From: Bacteroidota bacterium
GTDB taxonomy: Bacteria; Bacteroidota; Bacteroidia; Bacteroidales; SKPS01
Reading direction: 5' to 3'
DNA length: 64,000 bases
Assembly (NCBI GenBank): GCA_022709695.1
Contig: JAKLII010000003.1
Span: forward strand, 268,124 to 332,123
The position numbers and the translations under genes were made by a program. The notes beneath the pieces are model-generated. The model saw only the letters and a program-made list of their open reading frames with translations. It was not told where the DNA came from and ran no database searches. This document shows positions 9,197 through 17,285 of this stretch, in pieces (within the stretch, counting starts at the first letter, position 1; every line of letters starts with the position of its first letter).

Positions 9197-10168
9197 ATGG
9201 AAACATCAACAGAACCACTCCGTGTGCAAATCATACAAGACCTCGCAGATAAGGTCAGGCATGAAATCGGGAAGGTCATCGTAGGGCAGGAAGAGACCAT
9301 TGATCTGATGCTGGTGGCATTGCTCACCCGCGGACATGTGCTGATCGAAGGGGTTCCCGGGATTGCCAAAACCCTTACAGCCCGAATGATGGCAAAGACC
9401 CTCTCGGCAGGTTTTGCCCGTATCCAGTTTACTCCTGACCTTATGCCTTCTGATATCCTGGGAACCATGGTTTTCAGAATGAAAACGGAAGAATTCACCT
9501 TCAATCCCGGGCCGGTTTTCTCGAACCTTGTCCTTATCGATGAGATTAACAGGGCTCCTGCAAAAACGCAGGCAGCACTGTTTGAGGTTATGGAGGAGAG
9601 GCAGGTTACCATGGACGGGAAAACGTGGCCCATGCAGGAGCCGTTTATGGTACTGGCAACGCAGAACCCCATTGAACAGGAAGGTACTTACAAATTACCC
9701 GAAGCCCAGCTCGACCGGTTCCTCTTCAGGATTAAAATCTCCTATCCTTCACTGGAAGAAGAAATGGCCATATTGCTGAGGTTCAGGGAAGATTTCTTCC
9801 AGAAGGTGATTGAGGAGGTTCAGCCCGTGGTATCACCACAGGAAATTACCCAATGTGCTGCTATCATCGAAAAGGTGATGATCAGGGATGAGTTGCTGGA
9901 CTATATCGCCAGGATTGTGCACGAGACCCGCAACAACCGCGACCTGTTTCTTGGAGCCTCTCCACGCGCTTCGCTGGCAGTGATGAAATCCTCTAAAGCA
10001 ATGGCAGCCATCCAGGGCAGAGACTTTGTTACCCCCGATGATATCAGGTTTGTGATGGGGCATGTCCTCAACCACCGCATCATTCTGTCTCCCGAAAAAG
10101 AGATGGAAGGTGCAACCACGGAAGAGGCCATCCATCAGATCATCTCACGGATCGAAGTTCCCCGATGA
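9197..10168 (+). CDS. MoxR family AAA+ ATPase
   Basis: A 323-residue AAA+ ATPase of the MoxR class. Walker A is EGVPGIAKT at about residues 52-60, Walker B is LVLIDEINR near 113-121, sensor 1 is ATQNP near 156, and the arginine-finger and sensor 2 region includes GASPRASLA near 255. MoxR proteins act as chaperone-like ATPases, usually together with DUF58 and VWA proteins. The gene is 3 bases after DUF4350 and overlaps the DUF58 gene by four bases (ATGA), so the two are translationally coupled. Confidence 0.95.
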   Translation: METSTEPLRVQIIQDLADKVRHEIGKVIVGQEETIDLMLVALLTRGHVLIEGVPGIAKTLTARMMAKTLSAGFARIQFTPDLMPSDILGTMVFRMKTEEFTFNPGPVFSNLVLIDEINRAPAKTQAALFEVMEERQVTMDGKTWPMQEPFMVLATQNPIEQEGTYKLPEAQLDRFLFRIKISYPSLEEEMAILLRFREDFFQKVIEEVQPVVSPQEITQCAAIIEKVMIRDELLDYIARIVHETRNNRDLFLGASPRASLAVMKSSKAMAAIQGRDFVTPDDIRFVMGHVLNHRIILSPEKEMEGATTEEAIHQIISRIEVPR

Positions 10169-11490
10169 AAAACCTGTACCTGGCCAAACGGCTATATCTC
10201 CTGCTGGGAATCGTGGCAGGGGTGTTCGCCGCCGGTTTCTTTTATGAGCCCGTGCGGTGGATTGCGATGGCCCAACTTGCCGTGGTGCTGGGGTTGCTTG
10301 CCGCTGATATCGTAACGCTTTTTATTCGTACAAACCCTTTCATTGTCAGGCGTAAAACCACCCCTGTTTGGTCACTTGCCGATGAAAACCCGGTTTCCGT
10401 CTCCGTAGAGAACCGCACTTCGCGTTATCAGTATAAAATCCGGGTTCTGGATGAATTGCCCGAACAGCTTCAGAAAAGGGATCTTGTATTCACAACCACC
10501 ATCCTTCCGGGCAAAACCGTTTTGCTTCACTACACCACACGGCCGGTAACCAGGGGCGAATATCATTACGGCAGGGTCATAGTTCTGGCTTCCACTCGTT
10601 TGGGTTTGGCGGCACGCAGGTTCACCTGTGAACTGAATATGATGGTGCCCGTGTATCCCTCCGTCATCCAGATGAAGAAGTTTGAAATCAGATCGATGGA
10701 GAAGCTTTCCAGGTTCTATGGGGTGAAAAAGATGCGAAAAATCGGACACTCCTATGAGTTTGATACCATTAAGAACTATGTTACCGGAGATGACATGCGG
10801 TGTGTTAACTGGAAGGCCACCAGCCGCAGCCCCCAGTTGATGGTGAACCATTATGAGGATGAGAAATCGCAGCAGATTTATTCGGTTATTGACAAGTCAA
10901 GACCCATGATGCTCCCCTGCGGGGGCGTTACCCTGATGGATCACGCCATCAATACAAGTCTGGTAATGTCAAATGTGGCTCTGCAAAAGCACGACAAGGC
11001 AGGATTGGTAACTTTCTCAGACCGGATGGGTTCGGTAGTGCGTGCCGGCGACAGGAGAGAACAGATGAGCCGGATCTTCGAAACCCTGTACCATGAAAAG
11101 CCACGACCGATGGAGGCCGATTTCGGGTTGCTCTACCAGGTGCTGCAGAAACTGATACCGGTGCGGAGCATGGTCTTTCTGTACACCAACTTCGAAAGCC
11201 GGTACGCCCTTGAAAGGGTATTGCCTGTACTGCGTAAAATAAGCCATCGGCATCTGCTGCTGGTGATAAATTTTGAACATGAAGGACTCAATGAAACTGC
11301 CATCAGAAGTGCCGGTTCCGCAGAAGAGGTCTATGTGTCGGCCCTGGCCCGTGAAATGGCTGAGGAAAAGCAGCAAATGGCAATCCTGATGCGCCATCAC
11401 GGCATTCAGGTAATCCTTACAAAACCTGAAGATCTGACGGTGAATTCAGTAAACCGTTACCTGGAACTGAAAGCCAGAGGGATGATCTGA
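10165..11490 (+). CDS. DUF58 domain protein
   Basis: A 441-residue protein. Two N-terminal helices (about 8-50) are followed by a beta-rich region and the DUF58 signature region with YEFDTIKNYVTGDDMR near residue 194 and NWKATSRS near 213. The C-terminal part has a VWA-like fold (IYSVIDKSRPM resembles a degenerate metal-ion-dependent adhesion site). DUF58 proteins are the membrane partners of MoxR ATPases. It is last in the operon and convergent with gpmI, with only two bases between the stops and no evident terminator. Confidence 0.93.
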   Translation: MKNLYLAKRLYLLLGIVAGVFAAGFFYEPVRWIAMAQLAVVLGLLAADIVTLFIRTNPFIVRRKTTPVWSLADENPVSVSVENRTSRYQYKIRVLDELPEQLQKRDLVFTTTILPGKTVLLHYTTRPVTRGEYHYGRVIVLASTRLGLAARRFTCELNMMVPVYPSVIQMKKFEIRSMEKLSRFYGVKKMRKIGHSYEFDTIKNYVTGDDMRCVNWKATSRSPQLMVNHYEDEKSQQIYSVIDKSRPMMLPCGGVTLMDHAINTSLVMSNVALQKHDKAGLVTFSDRMGSVVRAGDRREQMSRIFETLYHEKPRPMEADFGLLYQVLQKLIPVRSMVFLYTNFESRYALERVLPVLRKISHRHLLLVINFEHEGLNETAIRSAGSAEEVYVSALAREMAEEKQQMAILMRHHGIQVILTKPEDLTVNSVNRYLELKARGMI

Positions 11491-11492
11491 GG

Positions 11493-13019
11493 CTATACCA
11501 AAACGGTACCGGTCATCTGTTCAGGCACAGGAAGTCCCATTACCGTTAAAATGGTAGGGGCAAGATCCGCAAGCCTGCCGTTATGCAAATGCCTCCAGGG
11601 AGTATTCAGGAGGTAAAGAGGCACCAGATTCAGTGAATGGGCAGTGTTGGGGCTGCCGTCTTCATTCAATGCAAAATCGGCATTGCCATGATCGGCCGTG
11701 ATGATGACGGCATACCCGTTTTTAATGGCTTCTTCTGCAACAATCCCAGTGCACATGTCAACGGTTTTTACTGCCTCTTCGATGGCTGGGTACACACCGG
11801 TATGCCCTACCATATCTCCGTTGGCAAAATTCAGGCAGATAAATCCCGCATCTCCCTTTTGAAGTTCAGGTACAATCGCACGGGTGATTTCCGGTGCACT
11901 CATGGCAGGTTTCAGGTCGTATGTAGCCACATCCCTTGGTGAGGGAATAAGGATCCTGGATTCCCCTTCAAACGGCTCTTCCCTCCCTCCGGAGAAAAAG
12001 AAGGTGACATGCGGGTACTTTTCCGTCTCAGCAATCCGGATCTGAGGGATTTTGTGCTGCTCCATTACTTCCCCAAGGGTTTGGGTAACAACCTCTTTGT
12101 CAAAAATCACCCTGATCCCACGGAATGAGTCATCATACACAGCCATGGTAAGGTAGTGGAGCGGCAGGGTTTTCATCCCGAACTCAGGCATGTCCTTCTG
12201 GGTAAGCACGGTAGTGATCTCCCGAAGCCGGTCGGTTCGGAAATTGAAGCAAATAAAAACATCCCCCTCAGAGACCGTGGCCAGAGGAAGTCCGTTCCCG
12301 CCGGTGATCACAGAGGGTTCGATAAACTCGTCGGTAATGCCCCTTTCATAGGAATCCGCAATCGCTTCGGAAGCAGATGCAAATGAGGCTCCGGTACCGT
12401 GCAGCAGCAGGTCATACCCCCTTTTCACCCTTTCCCAGCGTTTGTCGCGATCCATGGTGTAATACCGTCCGCAGACCGAGGCAATGCGGGTATTTTTCCC
12501 GCGCAGATACTCCTCAAGTTCAAACACATATCCGGCTCCGCTCCGGGGATCGGTATCCCGTCCGTCGGTAAGTACATGAACGAATACATCCTCTAGTCCT
12601 GAATTTTCTGCCGCTTCAATCAGCTTGAACAAATGTGGCGTTGCAGCATGTACCCCCCCGTCGGAAACCAGGCCCAGCAGGTGCACTTTTTTATGTCCGG
12701 CAAGCGCGTAGGCAAATGCTTGCTGCAATACCGCATTATTCGCCATCGACCCGTCAGCCACCGCCCGGTTGATACGCACCAGATCCTGATACACAATCCT
12801 TCCGGCACCAATGTTTAAATGCCCCACTTCTGAATTGCCCATCTGCCCTTCCGGAAGACCCACATCCTCGCCGCATGCCCTCAGGGAGGCAAATGCCACA
12901 TCTTCCCTTTCTTTCAGGGAATCCATCCAGGGTGTGGGCGTGCTTGCAATCACATCTGATGCGGAACCATCTCCGAGCCCCCATCCGTCAAGAATCATCA
13001 GTAAAAGTTTCTGCTTCAT
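11493..13019 (-). CDS. gpmI: 2,3-bisphosphoglycerate-independent phosphoglycerate mutase
   Basis: A 508-residue glycolytic enzyme interconverting 3- and 2-phosphoglycerate. It belongs to the alkaline-phosphatase superfamily and uses two Mn ions. The start MKQKLLLMILDGWG at 13019 places the metal-binding DGWG motif correctly. The phospho-acceptor serine lies in MGNSEVGHLNIGAGR, further metal ligands in VLTDGRDTDP, and C-terminal metal motifs in ITADHGNAD and HSLNLVP. The frame stays open to 13235, but that extension is not family-like and would cross the promoter box at 13042-13050. The C-terminus is close to the DUF58 gene on the other strand. Confidence 0.97.
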   Translation of the reverse strand: MKQKLLLMILDGWGLGDGSASDVIASTPTPWMDSLKEREDVAFASLRACGEDVGLPEGQMGNSEVGHLNIGAGRIVYQDLVRINRAVADGSMANNAVLQQAFAYALAGHKKVHLLGLVSDGGVHAATPHLFKLIEAAENSGLEDVFVHVLTDGRDTDPRSGAGYVFELEEYLRGKNTRIASVCGRYYTMDRDKRWERVKRGYDLLLHGTGASFASASEAIADSYERGITDEFIEPSVITGGNGLPLATVSEGDVFICFNFRTDRLREITTVLTQKDMPEFGMKTLPLHYLTMAVYDDSFRGIRVIFDKEVVTQTLGEVMEQHKIPQIRIAETEKYPHVTFFFSGGREEPFEGESRILIPSPRDVATYDLKPAMSAPEITRAIVPELQKGDAGFICLNFANGDMVGHTGVYPAIEEAVKTVDMCTGIVAEEAIKNGYAVIITADHGNADFALNEDGSPNTAHSLNLVPLYLLNTPWRHLHNGRLADLAPTILTVMGLPVPEQMTGTVLV

Positions 13020-13041
13020 ATCTGTGTACCGGAAATTTTGT

Positions 13042-13070
13042 GCAAAAGTATCAACTCTGTGTCTCCTTAA
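13042..13070 (-). promoter_or_regulatory. Promoter of gpmI
   Basis: The minus strand carries TACTTTTGC (13042-13050) preceded, 20 bases further upstream, by TTTG (about 13071). This is a good Bacteroidetes -33/-7 pair. It leaves roughly 15 bases of leader and supports the ATG at 13019 as the gpmI start. Confidence 0.6.
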
Positions 13071-13217
13071 CAAACCAACCGGAAATAGGTTCGAACCGAA
13101 GGGGCTATGCCCTGTGGTTACCTCCTCTGCTAAGTTTATCAATAACAAATAATTAACAAAATTATTTAACTGATTATCAGCGAGTAAACAAAGAGCCCCC
13201 AAAAATTTCCGATCCAG

Positions 13218-13249
13218 TTGTTTTTCAAATAACAATCGTTATACATTTG
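13218..13249 (+). promoter_or_regulatory. Promoter of the YceI-porin unit
   Basis: TTG at 13218-13220, a 21-base spacer and TACATTTG at 13242-13249 form a near-consensus Bacteroidetes promoter. The predicted leader to the YceI start at 13302 is about 45-50 bases. The spacer is strongly AT-rich. Confidence 0.6.
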
Positions 13250-13301
13250 TACTACCAAAAAGATAGGACAGATAGCATAACTAGTATAAAATTTTAAAAT
13301 C

Positions 13302-13904
13302 ATGAAAACTATGAGATTAAAAATCAGAGCATTAACGGTTATAGCCGTTACGGTAGGTTTGCTGTTCACCATGGCTGCTTTCAGTGGTAAAAAAACTTTT
13401 GAGATTCAGAAGCCCTCAAGTTCGATGGTAGTGCAGGGCACTTCATCCCTGCATGACTGGAAGATCGAATTGAAGGATTTCAGAGGTGAGATGTCGGCTG
13501 TTGCAGACGGCAGCAACATGAAAATAGAAGCGGTTACCTTCAGGGGTAAGGCGAAGAGTTTAAAAAGCGACAACAGTACCATGGATGGTAAAACCTATGA
13601 TGCTTTAAAGGTTGACAAGCACCCTGATATCACCTATGCCATCAAGAGTTCCAGGGATGTTCAGATCAAGGATAAGAAGTTTACCGGCTTGATTACCGGA
13701 GATCTGACCATTGCAGGAAAAACAAGGCAGGAAACGATACAGTTTTCAGGGGTAATGATTTCGGATAACAAAATGCAGATCCGGGGTTCCAAGAAACTCA
13801 GGATGAGCGATTTTGGGGTGGATCCGCCCACAGCTATGCTCGGCGCCCTGAAAACCGGCAATGATGTTACCATCACCTTTATACTGATCATGGCCCTTAA
13901 ATAA
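13302..13904 (+). CDS. YceI family periplasmic lipid-binding protein
   Basis: A 200-residue protein with an N-terminal signal peptide (about 1-27; MRLKIRALTVIAVTVG then LLFTMAAFSG) and a YceI lipocalin-like barrel over the rest. The family pattern is visible in GTSSLHDWKIELKDFRG near residue 45, KHPDITYAIKS near 104 and LTIAGKTRQE near 130. YceI proteins bind polyisoprenoids or amphiphiles in the periplasm, sometimes in quinone-related or stress roles. A second YceI gene lies at 15246, with an outer-membrane barrel between them. Confidence 0.92.
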   Translation: MKTMRLKIRALTVIAVTVGLLFTMAAFSGKKTFEIQKPSSSMVVQGTSSLHDWKIELKDFRGEMSAVADGSNMKIEAVTFRGKAKSLKSDNSTMDGKTYDALKVDKHPDITYAIKSSRDVQIKDKKFTGLITGDLTIAGKTRQETIQFSGVMISDNKMQIRGSKKLRMSDFGVDPPTAMLGALKTGNDVTITFILIMALK

Positions 13905-13940
13905 TGAATAACCATAACTAAATATTTTACCTAAAACCAA

Positions 13941-15155
13941 ATGATTATGAAGAGAATAATGATGTTCGCTGCCACTCTGGCATTCGCTTTTTCAGTAAGT
14001 GCCCAGAAATTTGAAGCCCCCAAACCGACCTGTGAGTTTGAAGGGCTGAAAGTAAAAATCGGAGCTGATTTCGCGCTGCAATTTCAGGCGCTTGACCACA
14101 GCACCGGGAGCCTTACGGATACCCTGGTGACCCTTGGCAACAATTTCAACCTTCCCACAGCAAACCTGAACCTGAATGCTGTTCTGGCGGATGGTGTAAG
14201 CATGCACCTGCGCACCTATCTTTCTGCCAGACATCACCGTGAGGCATGGGTAAAAGGTGGTCACATTATGATAGACAAGCTCGATTTTATCTCCGATGGT
14301 TTCCTCTCAGGTGTGATGAAATACACCACCCTGAAAGTGGGTTTGGATGAAATCAATTACGGTGATGCCCATTTCAGAAGAACTGACAATGCCAGGGCCA
14401 TCACCAACCCGTTTGTGGGCAACTATATTATGGATGCGTTTACCACCGAAGCATTTGGTGAGATCTATTTCAGGCACAGCGGTGCGTTGCTGATGCTCGG
14501 ACTTTCGAATGGCCACCTTAACCAGACCGTTTTAAAAACCGTAGGTACCGAGGATAAAGTATCTCTTTACGGAAAGCTGGGATACGATCGTAATTTCTCT
14601 GACGACTTCAGGGTCAGGCTTACAGGATCTTTTTACGCAAACCAGGGTGATTCAAGGAAGTACCTGTATGGCGGCGACCGTGGTGGTTCCAGGTACTACA
14701 GCGTATTGCAGGCAAAATCAGGCGCAGTGAATGATTTTACCGGCCGCTTCAATCCTGATTTTAAAAAGCTGACTGCCATCCAGATTAATCCTTTCGTTAA
14801 ATTCAAGGGGGCTGAACTTTTTGGTGTGTATGAAATAGCCAACGGTAGTTCAGGTGGCACCGATGATTTCAAAGGAACCTATAATCAATTGGGTGTTGAA
14901 TTACTGTACCGTTTCGGCAGTGATGAGAGATTTTATGTGGGAGGCAGGTACAATACCGTAAGCGGCAAGCAGACCGAAACTTCAAAAGACAGAAAGATCC
15001 AGAGAATTAATGTAGGTGCCGGGTGGTTCCTTACCAAAAACATCATCACCAAGCTTGAATATGTACAGCAAACTTACTCAGGCGATGGCTGGACCGGAAC
15101 CCTCTATAACGGAAAGTTCAACGGAGTAATGCTCGAAGCAGCCATTTCCTTCTGA
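13941..15155 (+). CDS. Outer-membrane beta-barrel (porin-like) protein
   Basis: A 404-residue protein with signal peptide MKRIMMFAATLAFAFSVSAQ; the ATG at 13947 is an alternative to 13941. The mature part is a series of amphipathic strands with aromatic girdles ending in a C-terminal phenylalanine (MLEAAISF), the usual outer-membrane insertion signal. It resembles porins of the phosphate-selective or DcaP type in general character, but I cannot name a substrate. Its place between two YceI genes suggests joint handling of a small amphipathic molecule. A strong terminator follows at 15190. Confidence 0.75.
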   Translation: MIMKRIMMFAATLAFAFSVSAQKFEAPKPTCEFEGLKVKIGADFALQFQALDHSTGSLTDTLVTLGNNFNLPTANLNLNAVLADGVSMHLRTYLSARHHREAWVKGGHIMIDKLDFISDGFLSGVMKYTTLKVGLDEINYGDAHFRRTDNARAITNPFVGNYIMDAFTTEAFGEIYFRHSGALLMLGLSNGHLNQTVLKTVGTEDKVSLYGKLGYDRNFSDDFRVRLTGSFYANQGDSRKYLYGGDRGGSRYYSVLQAKSGAVNDFTGRFNPDFKKLTAIQINPFVKFKGAELFGVYEIANGSSGGTDDFKGTYNQLGVELLYRFGSDERFYVGGRYNTVSGKQTETSKDRKIQRINVGAGWFLTKNIITKLEYVQQTYSGDGWTGTLYNGKFNGVMLEAAISF

Positions 15156-15189
15156 TCCCTCAGGATCTGCACAGGTACATTCGGGCAGA

Positions 15190-15227
15190 GTGCTGATGGA
15201 TTTTCTGGTTCCATCAGCACTTTTTTA
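15190..15227 (+). terminator. Rho-independent terminator after the porin gene
   Basis: A perfect 11-bp stem (GTGCTGATGGA with TCCATCAGCAC) with a loop of about 9 bases is followed directly by TTTTTT. It separates the strongly promoted YceI-porin pair from the second YceI and the Rrf2 gene; only about 19 bases remain before the next ATG. Confidence 0.9.
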
Positions 15228-15245
15228 TATCAAAAATTAACAGCT

Positions 15246-15854
15246 ATGAGAGTAAGCAAATCTTTCATTGTGGTGATCGAATGCCTGTTCATGATCTTTC
15301 TGCTGAATTCTGCCGTAAGGCAAAGTACAGGAACAGCGCCAGGCGGAAGCAACGGAAAGATCTCCATTGAAGGAACCACCAATATCAGCAGCTTTACGCT
15401 GGATGGTAGTCTTTCGGGCATTATGATTTATTCCGGCGCCGCACCTGAGTCGGGTTCGGCTGACAGGACGGGTAAGTTTTGGCTCAGGGTGCCTGCAAAA
15501 AATTTCAAATCAAGCAACCAGCAGATCTGCCAGGATTTTCTCGAATTGATCAAAGCACGTGAACACCCGGACATTCTGATAGGTTTCAGTTCCGCAGATA
15601 TCCACAGGATCTGCGCTAAACCAGGGAATCATACCGTTGCTGCGGAAGTTAAGCTGGCTGGAAAAGTCTGTTATTATAAAATCAGGTGTATGGTTATGGC
15701 CAGCACAGTAAAAAAGCTCGTGATTACCGGGGTACAGACCATGAAACTTTCAGATTTTCAGATTACTCCGCCTCAGAAGTTATTTGGTTTGATTAAGGTG
15801 AATAACGAGATTTTGGTTACTTTTGCCTTTAATGTTTCATTCCTCGAATCCTAG
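15246..15854 (+). CDS. YceI-like periplasmic protein
   Basis: A 202-residue diverged YceI homologue. It has a hydrophobic N-terminal signal segment (SFIVVIECLFMIFLL), then GTTNISSFTLDGSLSG near 40, EHPDILIGFSSAD near 105 and TGVQTMKLSDFQITPP near 160, which mirrors the C-terminal MSDFGVDPP motif of the first YceI protein at 13302. It begins 19 bases after a strong terminator, so its expression needs read-through or a weak local promoter; I see no clear -7 box. The Rrf2 gene follows 12 bases later. Confidence 0.82.
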   Translation: MRVSKSFIVVIECLFMIFLLNSAVRQSTGTAPGGSNGKISIEGTTNISSFTLDGSLSGIMIYSGAAPESGSADRTGKFWLRVPAKNFKSSNQQICQDFLELIKAREHPDILIGFSSADIHRICAKPGNHTVAAEVKLAGKVCYYKIRCMVMASTVKKLVITGVQTMKLSDFQITPPQKLFGLIKVNNEILVTFAFNVSFLES

Positions 15855-15866
15855 TCAGATCGTATC

Positions 15867-16286
15867 GTGAAAGTCAATACAAAAACCCGTTACGGAATCA
15901 GAACCATGGTGGAAATTGCCCGGCATTCTCCTGAGCCGGGGATCTATCAGAAGGACATTGCCCTGAGCCAGAAAATCTCCAACAAATATCTGGACCATAT
16001 CATGCATGCCCTCAAAGTAGCCGGCCTGATCAGGAAACTGGGGCATAAAGGGGGGTTCGTGCTTTCACGGAAAGCCTCTGAAATTACCATCCTCGACATA
16101 CACAATGCGTTTGAGCCGGGAATCTGCATCATCGACTGTCTTGACTGCGTAGTGAGGTGTCCGCAGGAACTCGAATGTACCACCAAGGATTTCTGGGGGC
16201 TACTCAATCAAACCATTCATAACCTCTTTATTTCCAACTCGCTGCAGGATCTGGTCGAACAAAAGGTCAAAAGCCCCGGGGTCTGA
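15867..16286 (+). CDS. Rrf2 family transcriptional regulator with C-terminal cysteine cluster
   Basis: A 139-residue winged-helix regulator. The start MKVNTKTRYGIRTMVEIA is the classic Rrf2 N-terminus, with the recognition region near 35-70 (ISNKYLDHIMHALK, GHKGGFVLS). Five cysteines lie at 87, 91, 94, 98 and 104 (C-x3-C-x2-C-x3-C-x5-C). Family members such as IscR and NsrR bind an Fe-S cluster with three cysteines in this region, so redox, NO or iron sensing is likely. It is 12 bases downstream of the second YceI gene and may regulate the YceI-porin locus. Confidence 0.9.
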   Translation: MKVNTKTRYGIRTMVEIARHSPEPGIYQKDIALSQKISNKYLDHIMHALKVAGLIRKLGHKGGFVLSRKASEITILDIHNAFEPGICIIDCLDCVVRCPQELECTTKDFWGLLNQTIHNLFISNSLQDLVEQKVKSPGV

Positions 16287-16302
16287 TCAGTCATTTCCGA
16301 AC

Positions 16303-16340
16303 AAAAAAAAGGTGCCTGAAAAACAGACACCTTCTTTTTT
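16303..16340. terminator. Bidirectional terminator between the Rrf2 gene and tRNA-Phe
   Basis: An 8-bp hairpin, GGTGCCTG / CAGACACC, is flanked on one side by eight A and on the other by TTCTTTTTT. Read on the minus strand, the one mismatch becomes a G-U pair and the structure ends tRNA-Phe transcription. Read on the plus strand, it can end the Rrf2 message. Confidence 0.75.
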
Positions 16341-16341
16341 G

Positions 16342-16414
<73 letters not shown>

Positions 16415-16428
16415 CCCTGAAAAGGGTG

Positions 16429-16460
16429 GCAAAGATACAACCATTTCCGATACCTGCAAA
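16429..16460 (-). promoter_or_regulatory. Promoter of tRNA-Phe
   Basis: On the minus strand TTTG (16457-16460), a 19-base spacer and TATCTTTGC (16429-16437) match both halves of the Bacteroidetes housekeeping promoter. The tRNA 5' end is 15 bases downstream. Confidence 0.7.
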
Positions 16461-16518
16461 AAAACTGTTACCTTTTCACCGGTCCCTTCGTCATAGCCTT
16501 AATTTCAAACCTCTGCCG

Positions 16519-16527
16519 TACCTTTGC
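16519..16527 (+). promoter_or_regulatory. -7 box of the coaX operon
   Basis: TACCTTTGC, a full-consensus box, lies 17 bases before the coaX ATG at 16545. It overlaps a possible TTG start at 16524, which argues that TTG is not used. Confidence 0.6.
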
Positions 16528-16544
16528 AGCAAACATCACAACCC

Positions 16545-17285
16545 ATGAAACTGGTGGCCGACCAGGGCAACACTGCCTGCAAATACTACTTTTTTGACCA
16601 AAAACGCCTGATGGGTATATATTATGGTGAAGGGTCCCGGCAGCAGTCCCACCTGGACCATGTACTCCGCTACCACGGCCCGTTTCAGGGTGCGATCCTG
16701 TCGAGTGTTACAGCTGAGGAGCCAGGTATTGAAGCATCTTTGGTTTCCGAAATGCCGCTTCTGCGGTTTGTACCAGGGCAAACCCCGGTCCCTTTGGCCA
16801 TCAGGTATAAAACGCCTGCAACCCTGGGCCCCGACAGACTGGCCGCTGCAGTCGGGGGGCAGTACATCTTTCCCGGGCATTCGGTATTGACCATTGACGC
16901 CGGCACATGCATCAAATATGATATCGTAACGGAGGGCGCCTATCTCGGAGGGATCATTTCCCCCGGCATCAACATGCAGGCCAGGGCGATGCATACTTTT
17001 ACCGGAAAACTGCCGTTAGTTCAGCCAAACCCTGAAGAGCTTCCGGTGCTTACGGGTGAGGATACCCTTACATCCATGCTCAGTGGCATTATCAATACGA
17101 CACTGGCATCCATGGACGGGATTATTGCCAGATATCTGGAATCTTTTCCGGAGTTGAAAATAGTTCTTACCGGAGGCCAATGGCAATATTTTGATAAAAG
17201 GTTAAAATATAGCATCTTTGCACACCCGAATCTGGTAGGTGTGGGATTGAACGAAATACTTGATTTCAATGAAGATAAAGTTTAA
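16545..17285 (+). CDS. coaX: Type III pantothenate kinase
   Basis: A 246-residue enzyme phosphorylating pantothenate in the first step of CoA synthesis. It is an ASKHA-fold kinase of the CoaX type. The phosphate-binding loop is VADQGNTACKY near residue 3-13, where family members have DxGNT. Further motifs are LGPDRLAAAVGG near 88, TIDAGTCIKYD near 111 and GGIISPGINMQARAM near 131. The frame opens at a TTG at 16524, but the promoter box there makes the ATG at 16545 the better start. It overlaps the following barrel gene by 17 bases and heads the envelope-biogenesis run. Confidence 0.95.
   Translation: MKLVADQGNTACKYYFFDQKRLMGIYYGEGSRQQSHLDHVLRYHGPFQGAILSSVTAEEPGIEASLVSEMPLLRFVPGQTPVPLAIRYKTPATLGPDRLAAAVGGQYIFPGHSVLTIDAGTCIKYDIVTEGAYLGGIISPGINMQARAMHTFTGKLPLVQPNPEELPVLTGEDTLTSMLSGIINTTLASMDGIIARYLESFPELKIVLTGGQWQYFDKRLKYSIFAHPNLVGVGLNEILDFNEDKV

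Noticed and set aside
13020-13235. 72-residue N-terminal extension of gpmI
   Set aside because: GpmI proteins begin shortly before DGWG, and the extension includes a -33/-7 promoter pair.
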